Assembly (NCBI RefSeq): GCF_000203815.1
Contig: NW_004457639.1
Location: forward strand, 620,001-684,000
Reading direction: 5' to 3'
Length of the DNA stretch: 64,000 nucleotides
Source of the DNA: Cavenderia fasciculata
Taxonomy: Eukaryota > Evosea > Eumycetozoa > Acytosteliales > Cavenderiaceae
Shown: positions 1 through 10,871 of the stretch, piece by piece
How positions within the stretch are numbered: the first letter of the stretch is position 1
How the letters are laid out: each line of letters starts with the position of its first letter
The notes under the pieces: generated by a model
What the model saw: only the letters and a program-made list of their open reading frames with translations
Told to the model about the DNA's origin: nothing
Databases searched by the model: none
Translations under genes and position numbers: made by a program

Positions 1-498
1 AGATTAAAAATAACTATTCCTATTCATTCGATCAGATATTAAAAAACCTAAAAAAAATAAAAATCAAATGTGCGATCGAAATTATTATAATATCATCGGG
101 CTTACAAGCTTTTGAGACCACCCCGCTCACTATTCGATGGATTTTTCTGTTTTAAAACATATTCCTCATCCAGTGACATCCACTCAACTCTGATATTAAT
201 AAAAACAAAGTGCACATCACTACTACTATCCATATGAGGAATTGTGGGGTTAATATAATCTTGAATTTATTCATTGAATAGATTGATTGATTGATTGAAT
301 AAATAATATTAATAATAATAATAAAGTAATAATAATTTAAAAAATATTATTGATTTTGATTATTATAAAGTTAATTCATTTTATTACTTTTTTGTTATTT
401 TTCCTATTTCTTTTAAATTATTTTTACTACTATTCTACCAAAAATGTTAATGTATTGATTGTTAACATCCTTCTTTAATATGATTGATATAACTAATA
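1..498. other. A/T-rich intergenic edge with one doubtful small ORF
   Basis: The stretch is A/T-rich with TAATAA microsatellite-like tracts near 301-330. The less A/T-rich part (about 90-240) holds a 43-codon minus-strand ORF, ATG at 231-233 and stop at 102-104. It has no recognisable domain; it could be the last exon of a gene beyond the left edge, or chance. Nothing else is supported. Confidence 0.3.
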
Positions 499-1829
499 TT
501 AATCATTGATATAATTGTAATAACAATCATCGAAAATTAATTTATGAGCTTGATCAAAGTAGTTTTTAGAGAAATATTTCTTCATTTCCTCTTTGGCAAT
601 CCAATGATAATCGGTTGCAAACTTTTTGTTAATATCCAATTCTCCCTTAAAGTAATGTGAACGATAGAAAAAGTTCTAAAAAATAATAATAAATAAATAA
701 TTAAATGATTAGTTTGATTTCATTTCCATCTTTTTCTATTTTTTCTATTATTTTCTATTTACCTTTACACCTTCAGCTTGTAATGAAGATTGTTCTTTTT
801 CACCAAGGATAACTTTATGAACACCAGCTGGAGCTTGAGAAGGAATCCAATAAGTCCAGTTTTCACCGGTAGTATCTCTGAGAGCACGTTCGGCAGCATT
901 TTTCATTGATTCACCATCGATCCAGATGGTGGATGGGAATTGCCATTCACCATTTGGACGTTTGACAATGAGGTAGAGTGATTTATCCAATTTACGTTCA
1001 AGAGAACGACGATCGTTCTTTTTGTCGGCGTCTGTTTCTCTACTCTCTGGTACAAACTTTGAAAAGTCCTCTTCGTATTCACCCTCTTCTTCCTCTTGTT
1101 CTTGCATTTGTTTGTCACGTTTTTGTTTCTCGACCGATGCCTTGAGATCACCCAATTCGCTGTCGTCAACCTCGCCAGATCGATCGTCTTTCTTTTCCTT
1201 GGTGTCGACGACTTGGAACTCTGGTAGATCCTCGCAAATGTCAATCATACGAAGTGGTTTACGGTTGACAAATTGTTGAAGACGCATTTCAGCGTCGAGA
1301 TATTGTTGTTCGTATTCTGTTGGTTCGGGAAAGAGTGATGGGAAACGTTCGATAATGACCGATGCCATCATCTTGTAGTTGTCCTTGTATTTGCTAGCAG
1401 CACGTGCTGGCTCCTTGGCTTCACGTTGCGAAATACGCTTTTGTGCCCATTTAAGATGCTTCAACATATCGTGTTCCTCGTCACCAAGATCTATAATACG
1501 TGGAATGTCAAACTTTTCTAGAATCTTTTGTGTATCTGGTCTTGTATCTACATCATCCATTGAATTCTTTTTAGCATATCCTCTAATTATAGATTTATTT
1601 GATGTACTAGTCGATGATGATCCATTACTTGCACAAATATATGTTGATGATTTTAAAATTAAACCTCTTTGGTTTAATTCTTTTAAAAGAAAAAGAAAGG
1701 AAGATATATTAGTATAAAAAGTACTGCAAAACTGTCTATATGTCTGAGTTGTCTATCTGTCTGAGTTGTCTATATGTCTATCTATCTACTGTCTCTACTC
1801 TTCTTCAACATACTTAGAATTGAATTCAT
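499..1829 (-). CDS. mrpl46: Mitochondrial large ribosomal subunit protein mL46 (MRPL46)
   Basis: Component of the mitochondrial 54S/39S ribosomal subunit. The C-terminal half carries the Nudix-like fold of this family (LDKSLYLIVKRPNGEWQFPS, then an ERALRDTTG segment); family members are structural and lack a working Nudix hydrolase site. Exons on the minus strand are read as 1829-1814, 1679-763 and 675-499, giving 369 residues; the phases agree at both joins. The 16-nt first exon (MNSIL plus one base) is inferred from a GTATGT donor and a pyrimidine-rich acceptor. It supplies a start to a frame that is open upstream of the internal Met at 1560 and that looks like a basic, Ser-rich mitochondrial presequence (RGLILKSS, then RGYAKKNS). 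The first intron holds a tandem of a 17 bp unit near 1733-1785. A Glu-rich spacer (QEQEEEEGEYEED) sits mid-protein. Confidence 0.8.
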
Positions 1830-2702
1830 TTTCTACGCAAAAGTTAAAGCTCTTGATAGAGTGTTTGTTCTGATAGTTTTTGTTACACTTTCGTTTCATT
1901 GTCTTTCTTGTCTGATCAGCTGATTTGAATTTTTTTTAATTTTTTTATTTTTTAGCTTTTTTTTTTCAAAGGGTCTTTTGTAAATTTATAGTATACACTC
2001 AGTAGTTCATAGTACTCTTTATAATCTTTACATTATTCTACTTTGATCAAGTAATTCGCCTCCTCCACAGACAAAGAACAATACGAAAATGCTAGCTTAG
2101 CTGGGATGTTCATTATAATCAACAAACAACAGATGTGATCATTCTAAAACGGTCCTTTTTAAAAAGGTAAGAAGAAGATTAAATACTTAGCTTCAAAAAC
2201 CAACAACCATCAATTGTTAACAAAAATGTGGATATAATTGTTTAAAAGATTCCATCCAAAACATCAATGATATGATGATACCTTGATGGGAATGATGTGA
2301 TATGATTGGTTGACTGTAATTATCCAAACCAATCAATTGAATGGATATGATGGATAGATGGATGGATGGATTCAGCACTGATTGTTTTGGGTCGATAAAA
2401 GAGTGTGTGTGAACTCTCTGTTTTGTTTCAGTAGAGGTGGAGGAGTATGAAAGAATGAATAATACTGTTTTTTTATGACAGCGTGGTAATGATTCTTATT
2501 TCACACTACTCACCTTTATATGAAATATAATTGCGAGTAATATTAATTTACAATGTTGTGTGTATCTAAGTATACTTTGTTGGAGGAGGAGGAAGTAGGT
2601 GGAGCAGGTGGAAACTCGCATTTTCATTAATACATTATTATATTACATTAGTTTTCTTTTCTTTTCTTTATTTCTCCTTTTTTTTTTTCTTTATTTATTT
2701 TA
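1830..2702. other. Divergent intergenic region, mL46 / tweety-like gene
   Basis: This 0.87 kb region lies between two divergently transcribed genes and presumably holds both promoters. It has T-runs near 1930-1975 and a GGAT-rich microsatellite near 2360-2370. No ORF, tRNA or repeat from elsewhere in the window was recognised. Confidence 0.35.
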
Positions 2703-4693
2703 ATGAAGAAATTGCTTCATCAATTATTATTAATAATATTATGTATTTATATTTTTTGGAATGGAGGAGTTGTAGTAGTAGGCAATGATATTATATTTGG
2801 ATATAGCGATAGTGATAGTGCGAGTAGTCATGATCCAGCTGAAAACATTACTGCACTCATTGACGTTAAGCCAATGATCCAGATGATCGGATCAGAGCGA
2901 CTTAGCAATCGATTCTATCGTGTCTACTCTACTATTCCAAGATACAATTTTCACGGTCAACGTGTCAATGACACTTCGTCCATCTACATCTATGCCAATT
3001 GCAGCGAGCAGCAAAAGAGGGATTATGTCCAATCTGTGGCAATGACAGCATCGCCCTTTTTACTGCTCATGGTGTTGAAAATAGTTTCTTTGGTGGCTGG
3101 TGCCATCATCTTTATAATCTATTCAATCTATCAATTGGTTAAACATAAAAGGAATCGTTGTAGTAAAAATAATAATAATAATCAAATCCTTAAAAGATTA
3201 TCAATTCAACAAGAACAAGACGATAGTCATCTTGATCAACAATTTGAAGAATCAATCATTCAAAATAACAATTTAAATGTTTACGATAAACAAACAAGAC
3301 ATCGAATCAAAATATATTTTATAATCATTAGTTTAATCTTTTTTTTAATAATGTAAGTAAACAAATCAAAACAAAAACAAACAAATAATATTTCTAATTA
3401 TTTAATATTCTTTTATTTTTATTTTAGGAGTTTATTATTTTTTAATTTATTAGTCAATAATGATTTACATACATCAATTGTATTATCAAATCAAATTGTA
3501 ACGACAAGTTTAGATTATCAAGTATCGACTGAACAAAAAATCATCAAAGAATGCAAGGAAATTGGTATTTATTATAGATTGCCATTGGAAGTGTTGGAAA
3601 TGTTTGATTTGACAATGGAAATGTTTAATACTACTATAAAATATCAAGATGATATTTATCGATATGAAAAGATTAGATATCATTTTGTATTGTCATCAAT
3701 TATTGTATTATTTATTTTGGTTTCTTTTGGTTTCTTGGCAACTCTATTTAAAATGAAGCGACCAATTATAGTATTTATCATTGTTGGATTAACATTTTCA
3801 ATTGCATTGTGGATTGTACCATCTACACATACACCACTTAGTATTGTCATTTCAGATGTTTGTCCACAAGTAACAAATATTATAGAAGCTCGTTCAGATG
3901 ATTACTATCCCTATGTTCAATATTTTCTAGAATGTGACAATGCCGATATTTTCTCTTTTATCGGTGATATTCTATCATCACTCATTGTTCAAAACCAAGC
4001 CAAATTAAATTATGAAATCGCTGCTCATTTTCCTCAAGATCATATCAATGAATTGCAACAAAAAATCAAAGAATTACAAATTGTAAAATATGATACTGAT
4101 AATATTTTAAATTGTAATAATACTTCAGGAGCTTATCAATCTTTAAAAAATAATATTTGTACTGAAGTTTTGTAAGAAATAGAAAAAAAAAAAGAAAGAA
4201 AAGATTATAAACAACTAACTTTTTCTTTTTTTTTTTGAATTGTAGAAATGGAACATCATTATTAACAACATTATTTTTTGTAATGACAATATTATTTTGT
4301 ATAACTTTTATAATTTCAATCAAAATTTATAAATTATTAAACAAACCTAGACATACTTTGTTAAATCAAGATGAATTGGAAAATGAATTATTATTAAATA
4401 ATCAAAATAATCAAAATAATGAGGATAATGAAAATAATAATAATCATAGTCCATCAAGAGTAGGATCACAAAATACAATTAATATTAATATTAATAATAT
4501 TGTAGATAATATAATGAATCATCTTAATAGTAATAGTAATCATAGTAGTAATCAAAATAGTCATCATAGTAGTTTTAAAAATGAAGATTTATCAATGGAT
4601 CTTGAACAAGTTGAAATTAATAATGATGATGATGATGATTATGATTGCGATAATGAATTATTAAATCCTTCAAAGATTCGTTATGAATTGTAA
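2703..4693 (+). CDS. Tweety-like five-TM membrane protein
   Basis: Three exons (2703-3352, 3428-4171, 4246-4693) join in phase to give 613 residues. There is an N-terminal hydrophobic signal-like segment and a short lumenal part. A TM pair follows (ASPFLLLMVLKIVSLVAGA and IYFIIISLIFFLIM) separated by an Asn-rich cytosolic loop. Then come a long extracellular region, a second TM pair (FVLSSIIVLFILVSFGFLA and IVFIIVGLTFSIALW), an extracellular loop with paired Cys (DVCPQ...FLECDN), and a last TM (TLFFVMTILFCITFIISI). The tail is Asn/His/Ser-rich with an acidic end. The 2+2+1 TM spacing and the Cys pair match Tweety (TTYH) proteins, which are plasma-membrane proteins linked to volume-regulated anion conductance. 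The assignment rests on topology, not on sequence identity. A prominin-like protein is the main alternative. Confidence 0.55.
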
Positions 4694-4851
4694 TTAATAA
4701 AAAACAAAAAAAACAAAAAACTACCTATCTATTTATTCTAAAAATAATAATATTGGCATTGACATTAACATTTGATGATTGGCAAATAAACCATTCATTC
4801 CTTTCATTCATTCTAAGAGGGGTTGGGGGATTAATTAATTAAAGTAATTAA

Positions 4852-6502
4852 TTATGTAATTGGATGATAAATCTTTGATTCACCTTGATCTAAAAATACT
4901 TCAAATTGTCCATTTACAACTTTAATACAATCTTCTGTTTCCCAAAATCTAAAAAATATAAATAAATAAATATTAATTATTATTATTTCTTTTTGCTTTT
5001 TTTTTTATATTTCTTACATATTACATAAAACAGTATTATCAGGATAAGGTTGATAAGTAATATTTCTTGAAATTTGACCTTGATTTGAACCACCATTGGT
5101 GAGGGCAACAAAGACATCACCTCTAGTGTAGGCATAAAAGGTGTCGTCGGCATACCGTTGGATTTGTGGGTATTGACTAATGGATACTTGTTTTGTGAAT
5201 TGGTTGACCGTCTTTATGAATTGGTAGAGATCGGTTTGATTATTGAATCCTGATGGCCAGAGTGGTTCTCGGTTGTCTGGATCACTGGCTCCGTTGAATC
5301 CTTGTTCGGTGCCATAGTAGATGATGGGGATACCGACAGCCGTCAATACATAGGTGATTGCATTCTTGTAGAGTTGCATGTCACTTTGACCATTGAGGAA
5401 ACGTGGTTGATCGTGATTATCAATAAAAGTTCCCAAGTATGATAAATTACCAAAAGAAGCTTGATACTGTTGCATCATTGATTGGATATTGTACATTGAT
5501 TGTTGTTGTTCAAATACATTTCTCAGTACAAAGAATAATGGGTAACTTAGTAGACCGTCGAGGTATTGTTGGTACGGTGCAACGTATTGAACGTCACCAT
5601 TGTACACTTCACCCACTGAATACATGTCTGCAGCTTGACAATAGTCTGACCAAAAGTCTTGTTGTACTTCTGGTACAGTGTCTACTCTTATACCATCGAA
5701 TCCATAAAACTGGGTGATATTATGAATCCATGATACCAACGTCTCTCTGACAAATGTATTGTTTTGATCTAAATCTGGTAATCCTGCCAACCTACATATT
5801 TCAACTTGTGGTTGATCATTAAAATCCTAAAAACAAAAATAGAATATTTTAAGGTTAATTTCAACAATGTATATATGATGATATATATCTAACTTCTTCT
5901 TTCTTACACTAATAGTACATTGAGATGGACAAGACGAACAATCATGATAATGTTCATCTTGGTTAAATGGGTTGATTGTTGTATAGTCATAACCAACTGG
6001 GCCAATATGATTAGCGACAACATCCAACATGACCCAAATATCACGAGCGTGACACTCTTGAATGAGATTTAATAAATCTTGGCTTGTACCAAAATTACTA
6101 TTAATTGAATAAATATCTGTTTGCCAATATCCATGATATCCTCCCTAAAAATCAAAATAGAATAATAAGAATAATAAAAGTATAAGAATTAAAAGAAATA
6201 AAAGATAGAATTATATATATATTTGGACTTACAGGATAATTTGTAATGACAGGTGAAATCCAAATAGCATCAAAACCCATTCCTTGAATATAATCTAAAT
6301 GTTGACCAATACCTTGGAATGTACCACCACAATAGGTGCTTATATCGGGGCATGGTGTATCGGCATTGTTTGATAGAGCAAATCTATCAGTTAGCAATTG
6401 ATAGATGATTCTTGAACTCCATTGTAAAGGTGTTGCTGCATCGTTGCATCGTATAAATATTGATAATATTATAGATATAATTATAATTGATAGAGATTTC
6501 AT
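4852..6502 (-). CDS. Secreted alpha-amylase (GH13)
   Basis: Hydrolyses internal alpha-1,4 bonds of starch or glycogen and is probably secreted or lysosomal. Exons 6502-6233, 6144-5908, 5826-5018 and 4948-4852 join in phase to 470 residues, close to fungal TAKA-type amylases (about 480-500). A signal peptide starts the protein (MKSLSIIIISIILSIFI). GH13 signatures are all present: DVVANH, the nucleophile region GFDGIRVDTV, the general acid in YSVGEVYNG, and FIDNHDQPRF with the transition-state-stabilising Asp. Cys residues near DTPCPDISTYC and CSSCPSQC fit the conserved disulfides of this subfamily. The short last exon ends the C-terminal beta domain. The gene converges with the tweety-like gene and shares an upstream region with the F-box/LRR gene. 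Confidence 0.92.
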
Positions 6503-6845
6503 TTTTTTCTAATAGATATCTATCTATCTCTCTTTTTCTCTTTTTCTCTCTATTTGTTGCTTTTGTGCGAGAAAGAATAAATATCTAAAGATGATTGTCA
6601 AATCAGCATGGTGCGAAATACAATGATATTCATTTTGCATTAAATCTCCCAATATTTGAAAAAGTGTGAACTATTTGCTTTTTCTCTTGATCATTCGAAA
6701 TCTCAAGGTTGCTCCACTTCACTCACCTCCACCTTGAACTAAAATCTGATCTTTAGAATAATAATAGGAATAATAATAATAATAATGATAGTTTGGTCAG
6801 AAACTAGATAGTTGCTTTGAGTATCAAATTCCTTATTCACTCACA
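6503..6845. promoter_or_regulatory. Shared upstream region of amylase and F-box/LRR genes
   Basis: A 343 bp head-to-head interval. It holds a TCTATCTATC/CTCTTTTTCTC pyrimidine tract next to the amylase start and a short TAATAA run near 6760-6785. No specific binding site is claimed; the promoter role is inferred from divergent gene layout only. Confidence 0.4.
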
Positions 6846-8603
6846 ATGAAAAAAAATAACTCTGTAGTTTCTTCTTCATCTTATTTGTTATCTTCTTCAT
6901 CATCTTCTTCTTCTTCTTCATCATCATTATCATTAGCACCTGGAGGAGGATTATCAGATTTGATATTACTACAAATCTTCAATGACATTCAAAATAATCA
7001 AGATATAGTATGTCTTTTAATGACATGTAAATCATATTATAAAGTGTTTATGAAAAAGTATGCAAATGTTATCACTTTTAAAGGGATTGATACTCAAAGT
7101 AATCCGTTACAAAGATCGACAATTGCTGGTGGATTCATGAAACCTTTTAAAGAGATTTACAATACATCACTTGCAATCATTCGAAACAACAAAAACTACC
7201 ACCTCACTCATCCACCTCCTCAAACATGGATCACCCTCTCTGATACATCGGTAGAGGCAATCGAACTTTTACAAACAGTAGAGGACCAAAGCAAATTGAA
7301 AACTGTCATTTTGAATGATTACACGGGTGACATTAAAGACGTTCTACTCCCATCGGTCACTACTTTGAAAATAGAAGCCAATACAACTGGCCCAGGCTTT
7401 CCATCGCCCGAGGAATGGGGTTCCTCTCTAACTTCATTGACAACCATCTCAACCATAGGAGTACTCGTAGTCACCCAATTCCCAGCCACACTGACAGAAT
7501 TGAACGTCGATCACCGTCACGTGAATTCATTTACCCATATACTCACCAACTTGGTAGATCTCAAACATCTAACCATTCACACCTTGCTTGAAGACTACCT
7601 ATCGGCCTCCACTATTCGCTTCCCCAAACCCAACACTTCACTCACTTCTCTCGACCTTAGGGTCCCTTTAGATCCATTGACAATGACACAATCATGGTTT
7701 CCACCAAACCTCCAACTTCTTAAAATCGATTTTCCAGTCTTTGGTACTGCCTCCAAACCTCCACCAAAGGTAACAAAGTTGTTTATGGACAGAGTCGGTA
7801 GAATACCACCAGATTTTTTTCCACCGGGTCTTATAGAATTAAAGATGAAATTTGAAAGCGGTGTTTCACTAGATCCGTGGACCTTACCTCACGGATTGGA
7901 AATATTGAATCTATCAGATTTTGAATGTTCAATGTCACCAGAGTATATACCAGACACTGTCCTGGATCTGTCAATGAATATTGTCAATCCTGACAAAGCC
8001 CACTTTCCAAGTCGATTATTAAAATTCAGTACATCAACCAATCACGACTCTCCTTTTGCATATCCACCAACCTTGCGTGAATTGGTGTACAATAGAGGTA
8101 GCAATCCACCATCATTTATATACCTACCAACATCACTAGAGATCTTCTCTTGTCAAATCACAAATTCAAAGGGTACATTAGTGTTTACACTTCCACCGAC
8201 GATGGTCATCAACAATGATGATAGCTCACCAGAAGAGAATCCACTTCATTTCGTATTACCACACCGTGTCAAGAAGCTAACCATTTCAAGAGAAGGAAAT
8301 ACAGATACAGAGTTTAGTATTCGTATTGATCCAATCATCAATTGTTCAAATGTAGAGCATCTATTGATTAGAAATTTTGGACCAAGTCTAGATATACATA
8401 TTAGAAGATTAGAGAATGGAGCAGTAATGTTAAACTCTGGTGACACATTTTTTGGTGGAATCTATAGACAACGTAGAATGGAAAACATTAGTATTGGAAA
8501 TAGAAGCGCATTGGATTTACGTTCAATTTATTTGAATTTTAAAACTAAAGGTAATCATTATAATGTTTATCCAAGTAATACTCCAATCAAAATAAATAAA
8601 TAA
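6846..8603 (+). CDS. F-box-like / leucine-rich repeat protein, dictyostelid family
   Basis: A single-exon 585-residue protein. After a Ser run, residues about 37-75 form an F-box-like helix set (LSDLILLQIFNDIQ, then CLLMTCKSYYKVFMKKY). The rest is built of irregular leucine-rich units of the form 'fP..L..L.l.' (for example HFPSRLLKFST and PPTLRELVYN). The C-terminus ends with a segment rich in IRRL, FGGIYRQRR and similar, a pattern seen in the large FNIP/LRR families of dictyostelids. F-box proteins recruit substrates to SCF ubiquitin ligases, so a substrate-receptor role is inferred, with the repeats as binding surface. Partners cannot be named. The coding sequence is less A/T-rich than the flanks. 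Confidence 0.6.
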   Translation: MKKNNSVVSSSSYLLSSSSSSSSSSSSLSLAPGGGLSDLILLQIFNDIQNNQDIVCLLMTCKSYYKVFMKKYANVITFKGIDTQSNPLQRSTIAGGFMKPFKEIYNTSLAIIRNNKNYHLTHPPPQTWITLSDTSVEAIELLQTVEDQSKLKTVILNDYTGDIKDVLLPSVTTLKIEANTTGPGFPSPEEWGSSLTSLTTISTIGVLVVTQFPATLTELNVDHRHVNSFTHILTNLVDLKHLTIHTLLEDYLSASTIRFPKPNTSLTSLDLRVPLDPLTMTQSWFPPNLQLLKIDFPVFGTASKPPPKVTKLFMDRVGRIPPDFFPPGLIELKMKFESGVSLDPWTLPHGLEILNLSDFECSMSPEYIPDTVLDLSMNIVNPDKAHFPSRLLKFSTSTNHDSPFAYPPTLRELVYNRGSNPPSFIYLPTSLEIFSCQITNSKGTLVFTLPPTMVINNDDSSPEENPLHFVLPHRVKKLTISREGNTDTEFSIRIDPIINCSNVEHLLIRNFGPSLDIHIRRLENGAVMLNSGDTFFGGIYRQRRMENISIGNRSALDLRSIYLNFKTKGNHYNVYPSNTPIKINK

Positions 8604-8704
8604 ATAAATAAATGATCAATCAATTCTCATTTGGTTTTCTTTTTTAGTATCCAAAATTTACAATCTATTTTTTTTTTATTTATTTACAAAGTTTGTTATT
8701 GATT

Positions 8705-9765
8705 TTAAATTAAGCCCGATAAAAATATAGGTGCCCACGATCGAGGATCATGATGATATTGGTTGATTGCGATTAATTGTGCTTGTCTGAGTGATTGTGC
8801 TTTGTTTAGTTTCTTGTTGATCATGTTGTCATAGAAACACTCGATCATTCTAACTGTTAGGTCAGTGTCTGGTAGCTCCCAATGACTGGCGACAACCGAC
8901 AGAGCGCCTGTACAATGGAACGACCAAACTAATCCAATGAGTCCTTGTTGTTTGTTGTTTCCTTTGCCAGAGTGGCAACAACTTAGAAATACTGTATCGG
9001 ATTGGATTCCATTGCCAAGTTGAATAATGTCTTCTGAGTATAGTTTGGCTGCTTTGCCATTTCTGCGTCTGGACAAATCTAATGACCCTTTGAATAAAGA
9101 GTAATTATTCTTTCCATTGAATCCACTATGACATGCAAAGTGAATGTGCTGTAATCTTGTATTTTCTAAAATTGATTTAACATTTGGAAGAGTTGCATTT
9201 GAGCGTATTAACCTATGGCAGTTGTATTCAGATTGTTCGAATAATTGTTGGCACTTATTTACCTCTACCTCTGTAAAATCCAATCCACTTCCAATTGGAT
9301 TACCAACTAAAAATACATTTTTATTATTATTATTATTATTAATGTGTGGTAATTTAGATAGTGTATTCATTAATGATAATGATGGAGTTGTGGAGATTGG
9401 GAATCTTTCGACAAGATATTGACCATTTTTATCTATCAATGCAGAGAATGGAACACTAGCCAAGTTTTCATTGGGAACAAATAATAATGTTTTGTCACTT
9501 GGTTAAATGCTCTTCTATTGGTTCGATTAATTCATTGTACCATAGTTTTAATTTACCATTCAATTCTTCCTTTTTTGTCAAGAAATTGATGACGATTCAT
9601 GTGGTGTATTGGATCTAAATCTATAATATTCTTGAATTTCATCATCACTTTCATCATCATCATCTTCTTCTTCTTCTGTTCTAGTTGGTTTTAATAAATT
9701 TGAAAACGTAGATGATAGTGAATACCCACCTCCACTTGAAGAAGACTTGATGCCGCAAAAAAAAT
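8705..9765 (-). pseudogene. CHAT-domain (caspase-like fold) gene, decayed
   Basis: Positions 9463-8705 encode an almost complete CHAT domain: PNENLASVPFSALID just upstream, the catalytic His in HIHFACHSG, the catalytic Cys in TVFLSCCHSG, and the family's closing motifs (LVWSFHCTGALSVVASHW, APIFLSG). CHAT proteins are cysteine proteases related to separase and caspases; dictyostelid members often have TPR or acidic N-terminal parts. The upstream coding remnant (LKLWYNELIEPIEEHL and an acidic EEEEDDDDESDDE stretch to about 9765) is in other frames, with at least two frame breaks, and no N-terminal part remains before tRNA-Gly. An intron could explain one break, but no splice signals fit. I therefore call it a host pseudogene; the C-terminal ORF could still be transcribed. 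Confidence 0.65.
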
Positions 9766-9785
9766 TAAATAGGGCAAAAAAGAGT

Positions 9786-9855
9786 GCACCAACCGAGAAT
9801 CGAACTCGGATCGAATCCGTGGCAGGGATCCATTCTACCATTGAACCATTGGTGC
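9786..9855 (-). tRNA. tRNA-Gly(GCC)
   Basis: On the minus strand the 70-nt sequence pairs GCACCAA with TTGGTGC as acceptor arm. It has a D-arm with TGGTTCAATGGTAGAAT, an anticodon stem around loop CTGCCAC (anticodon GCC), and a T-arm CCGAG-TTCGATT-CTCGG. A T6 run follows the 3' end on the minus strand as Pol III terminator (near 9776-9782). It carries no intron. It reads toward the CHAT remnant and has unassigned relic DNA about 45 bp upstream. Confidence 0.93.
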
Positions 9856-9899
9856 TTGATGAAAGATTTTTGTGTCTTGGTGTTTTGACCTCATTTTTA

Positions 9900-10350
9900 T
9901 TTAACCTGACAAAAGAACTATGGATCGTAACTCACAGAACCGTTCACCTGGCAGTCCAACCGATCTACCATACCCACTGACAAGCAAAGCAAGGAACGAC
10001 ACCTCGTTAACTACTTTAACCAATTTGGTTGGGTACCACACCTTCCAGAGCGTATTGACAAGGTAATCAATGATTTGATTAAATGGAAACCCAAACACAA
10101 CAACAACTATTGAGGTAAATTAGATTTGCTCAAAACATATGGTTTGTGACAATTAAATTATTTCACTCTAGATTCCGTGCCCAAAAGGCATGGATGTTCG
10201 AAAGGTTCGAACGACCGAGTCGAAAAGGTTTCTTTTGCCCAATCATGGTTGGATATAGAAAGACAACAAAATGATCAACAACAATTGGTGTCACTGCGAG
10301 AGTGTCAGAGAACAAGGTTCACCCTACATTCCGAAAATACATAAAGTATG
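9900..10350. other. Unassigned relic DNA upstream of tRNA-Gly
   Basis: This stretch is less A/T-rich than true spacer and has coding-like blocks. One plus-strand frame gives FNQFGWVPHLPERIDKVIND (about 10015-10075), followed by an apparent stop. A further block after a possible TAG acceptor at about 10171 holds WMFERFERPSRKGFF and, in another frame, SWLDIERQQNDQQQ. No family is recognised. Its start about 45 bp upstream of the tRNA suggests a tRNA-targeted element, but an old host gene piece is equally possible. Confidence 0.35.
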
Positions 10351-10802
10351 AAAAACATAAATAAATAGAAGTGGCAACGAGCTTGGTGGATCATTCTTGT
10401 TTCCCCAATTCGTGTAGCTAGTTATAATTGTATATCTATCGTGTAGAGTCTTGTTCAGCCTAGTTTACTGTATCTTGTCAGTTATCTAGTTATCTTGTTT
10501 ATCATCATTGTCATTATTAGCAATAGATATTATATACACCTTTCACAATATTACATCCTCTGTCTTTTTCTATACACTTTCTCTTCTTCATTTTTATGTA
10601 TCAAGGTTTGGTTTATTTCCATCAAATCCTCTCCTCAAGAAAAATCTACAACTTATCAAAACCATTGGTGTAGATATTAAATAAAAGGAAGGGTAGAGCG
10701 GATTGTAGAGAGAAAAATACCAATAAATATATCCCTCAACCTTATTTTAATTATTTAATTAACTAATTATTTATTTTTAAAACTATTGATCATACATTTC
10801 AC

Positions 10803-10867
<65 letters not shown>
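10351..10867. repeat. Spacer ending in an (ATT)n microsatellite
   Basis: A/T-rich spacer with no supported gene. From 10804 to 10867 it is an almost pure ATT repeat (about 21 units) that runs up to the stop of the ankyrin gene. No other signal was recognised. Confidence 0.7.

Positions 10868-10871
<4 letters not shown>

Noticed and set aside
102-233. 43-codon minus-strand ORF
   Set aside because: Too short, no recognisable motif, no clear exon signals; mentioned only in the edge note.
9578-9841. Start of the CHAT gene at the Met at 9841
   Set aside because: That Met and the next 17 residues are the translation of the tRNA-Gly gene itself, so it is not a real protein start.
10804-10867. ATT array as a possible CRISPR or satellite
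   Set aside because: Simple trinucleotide microsatellite without spacers; no CRISPR array exists in the window.
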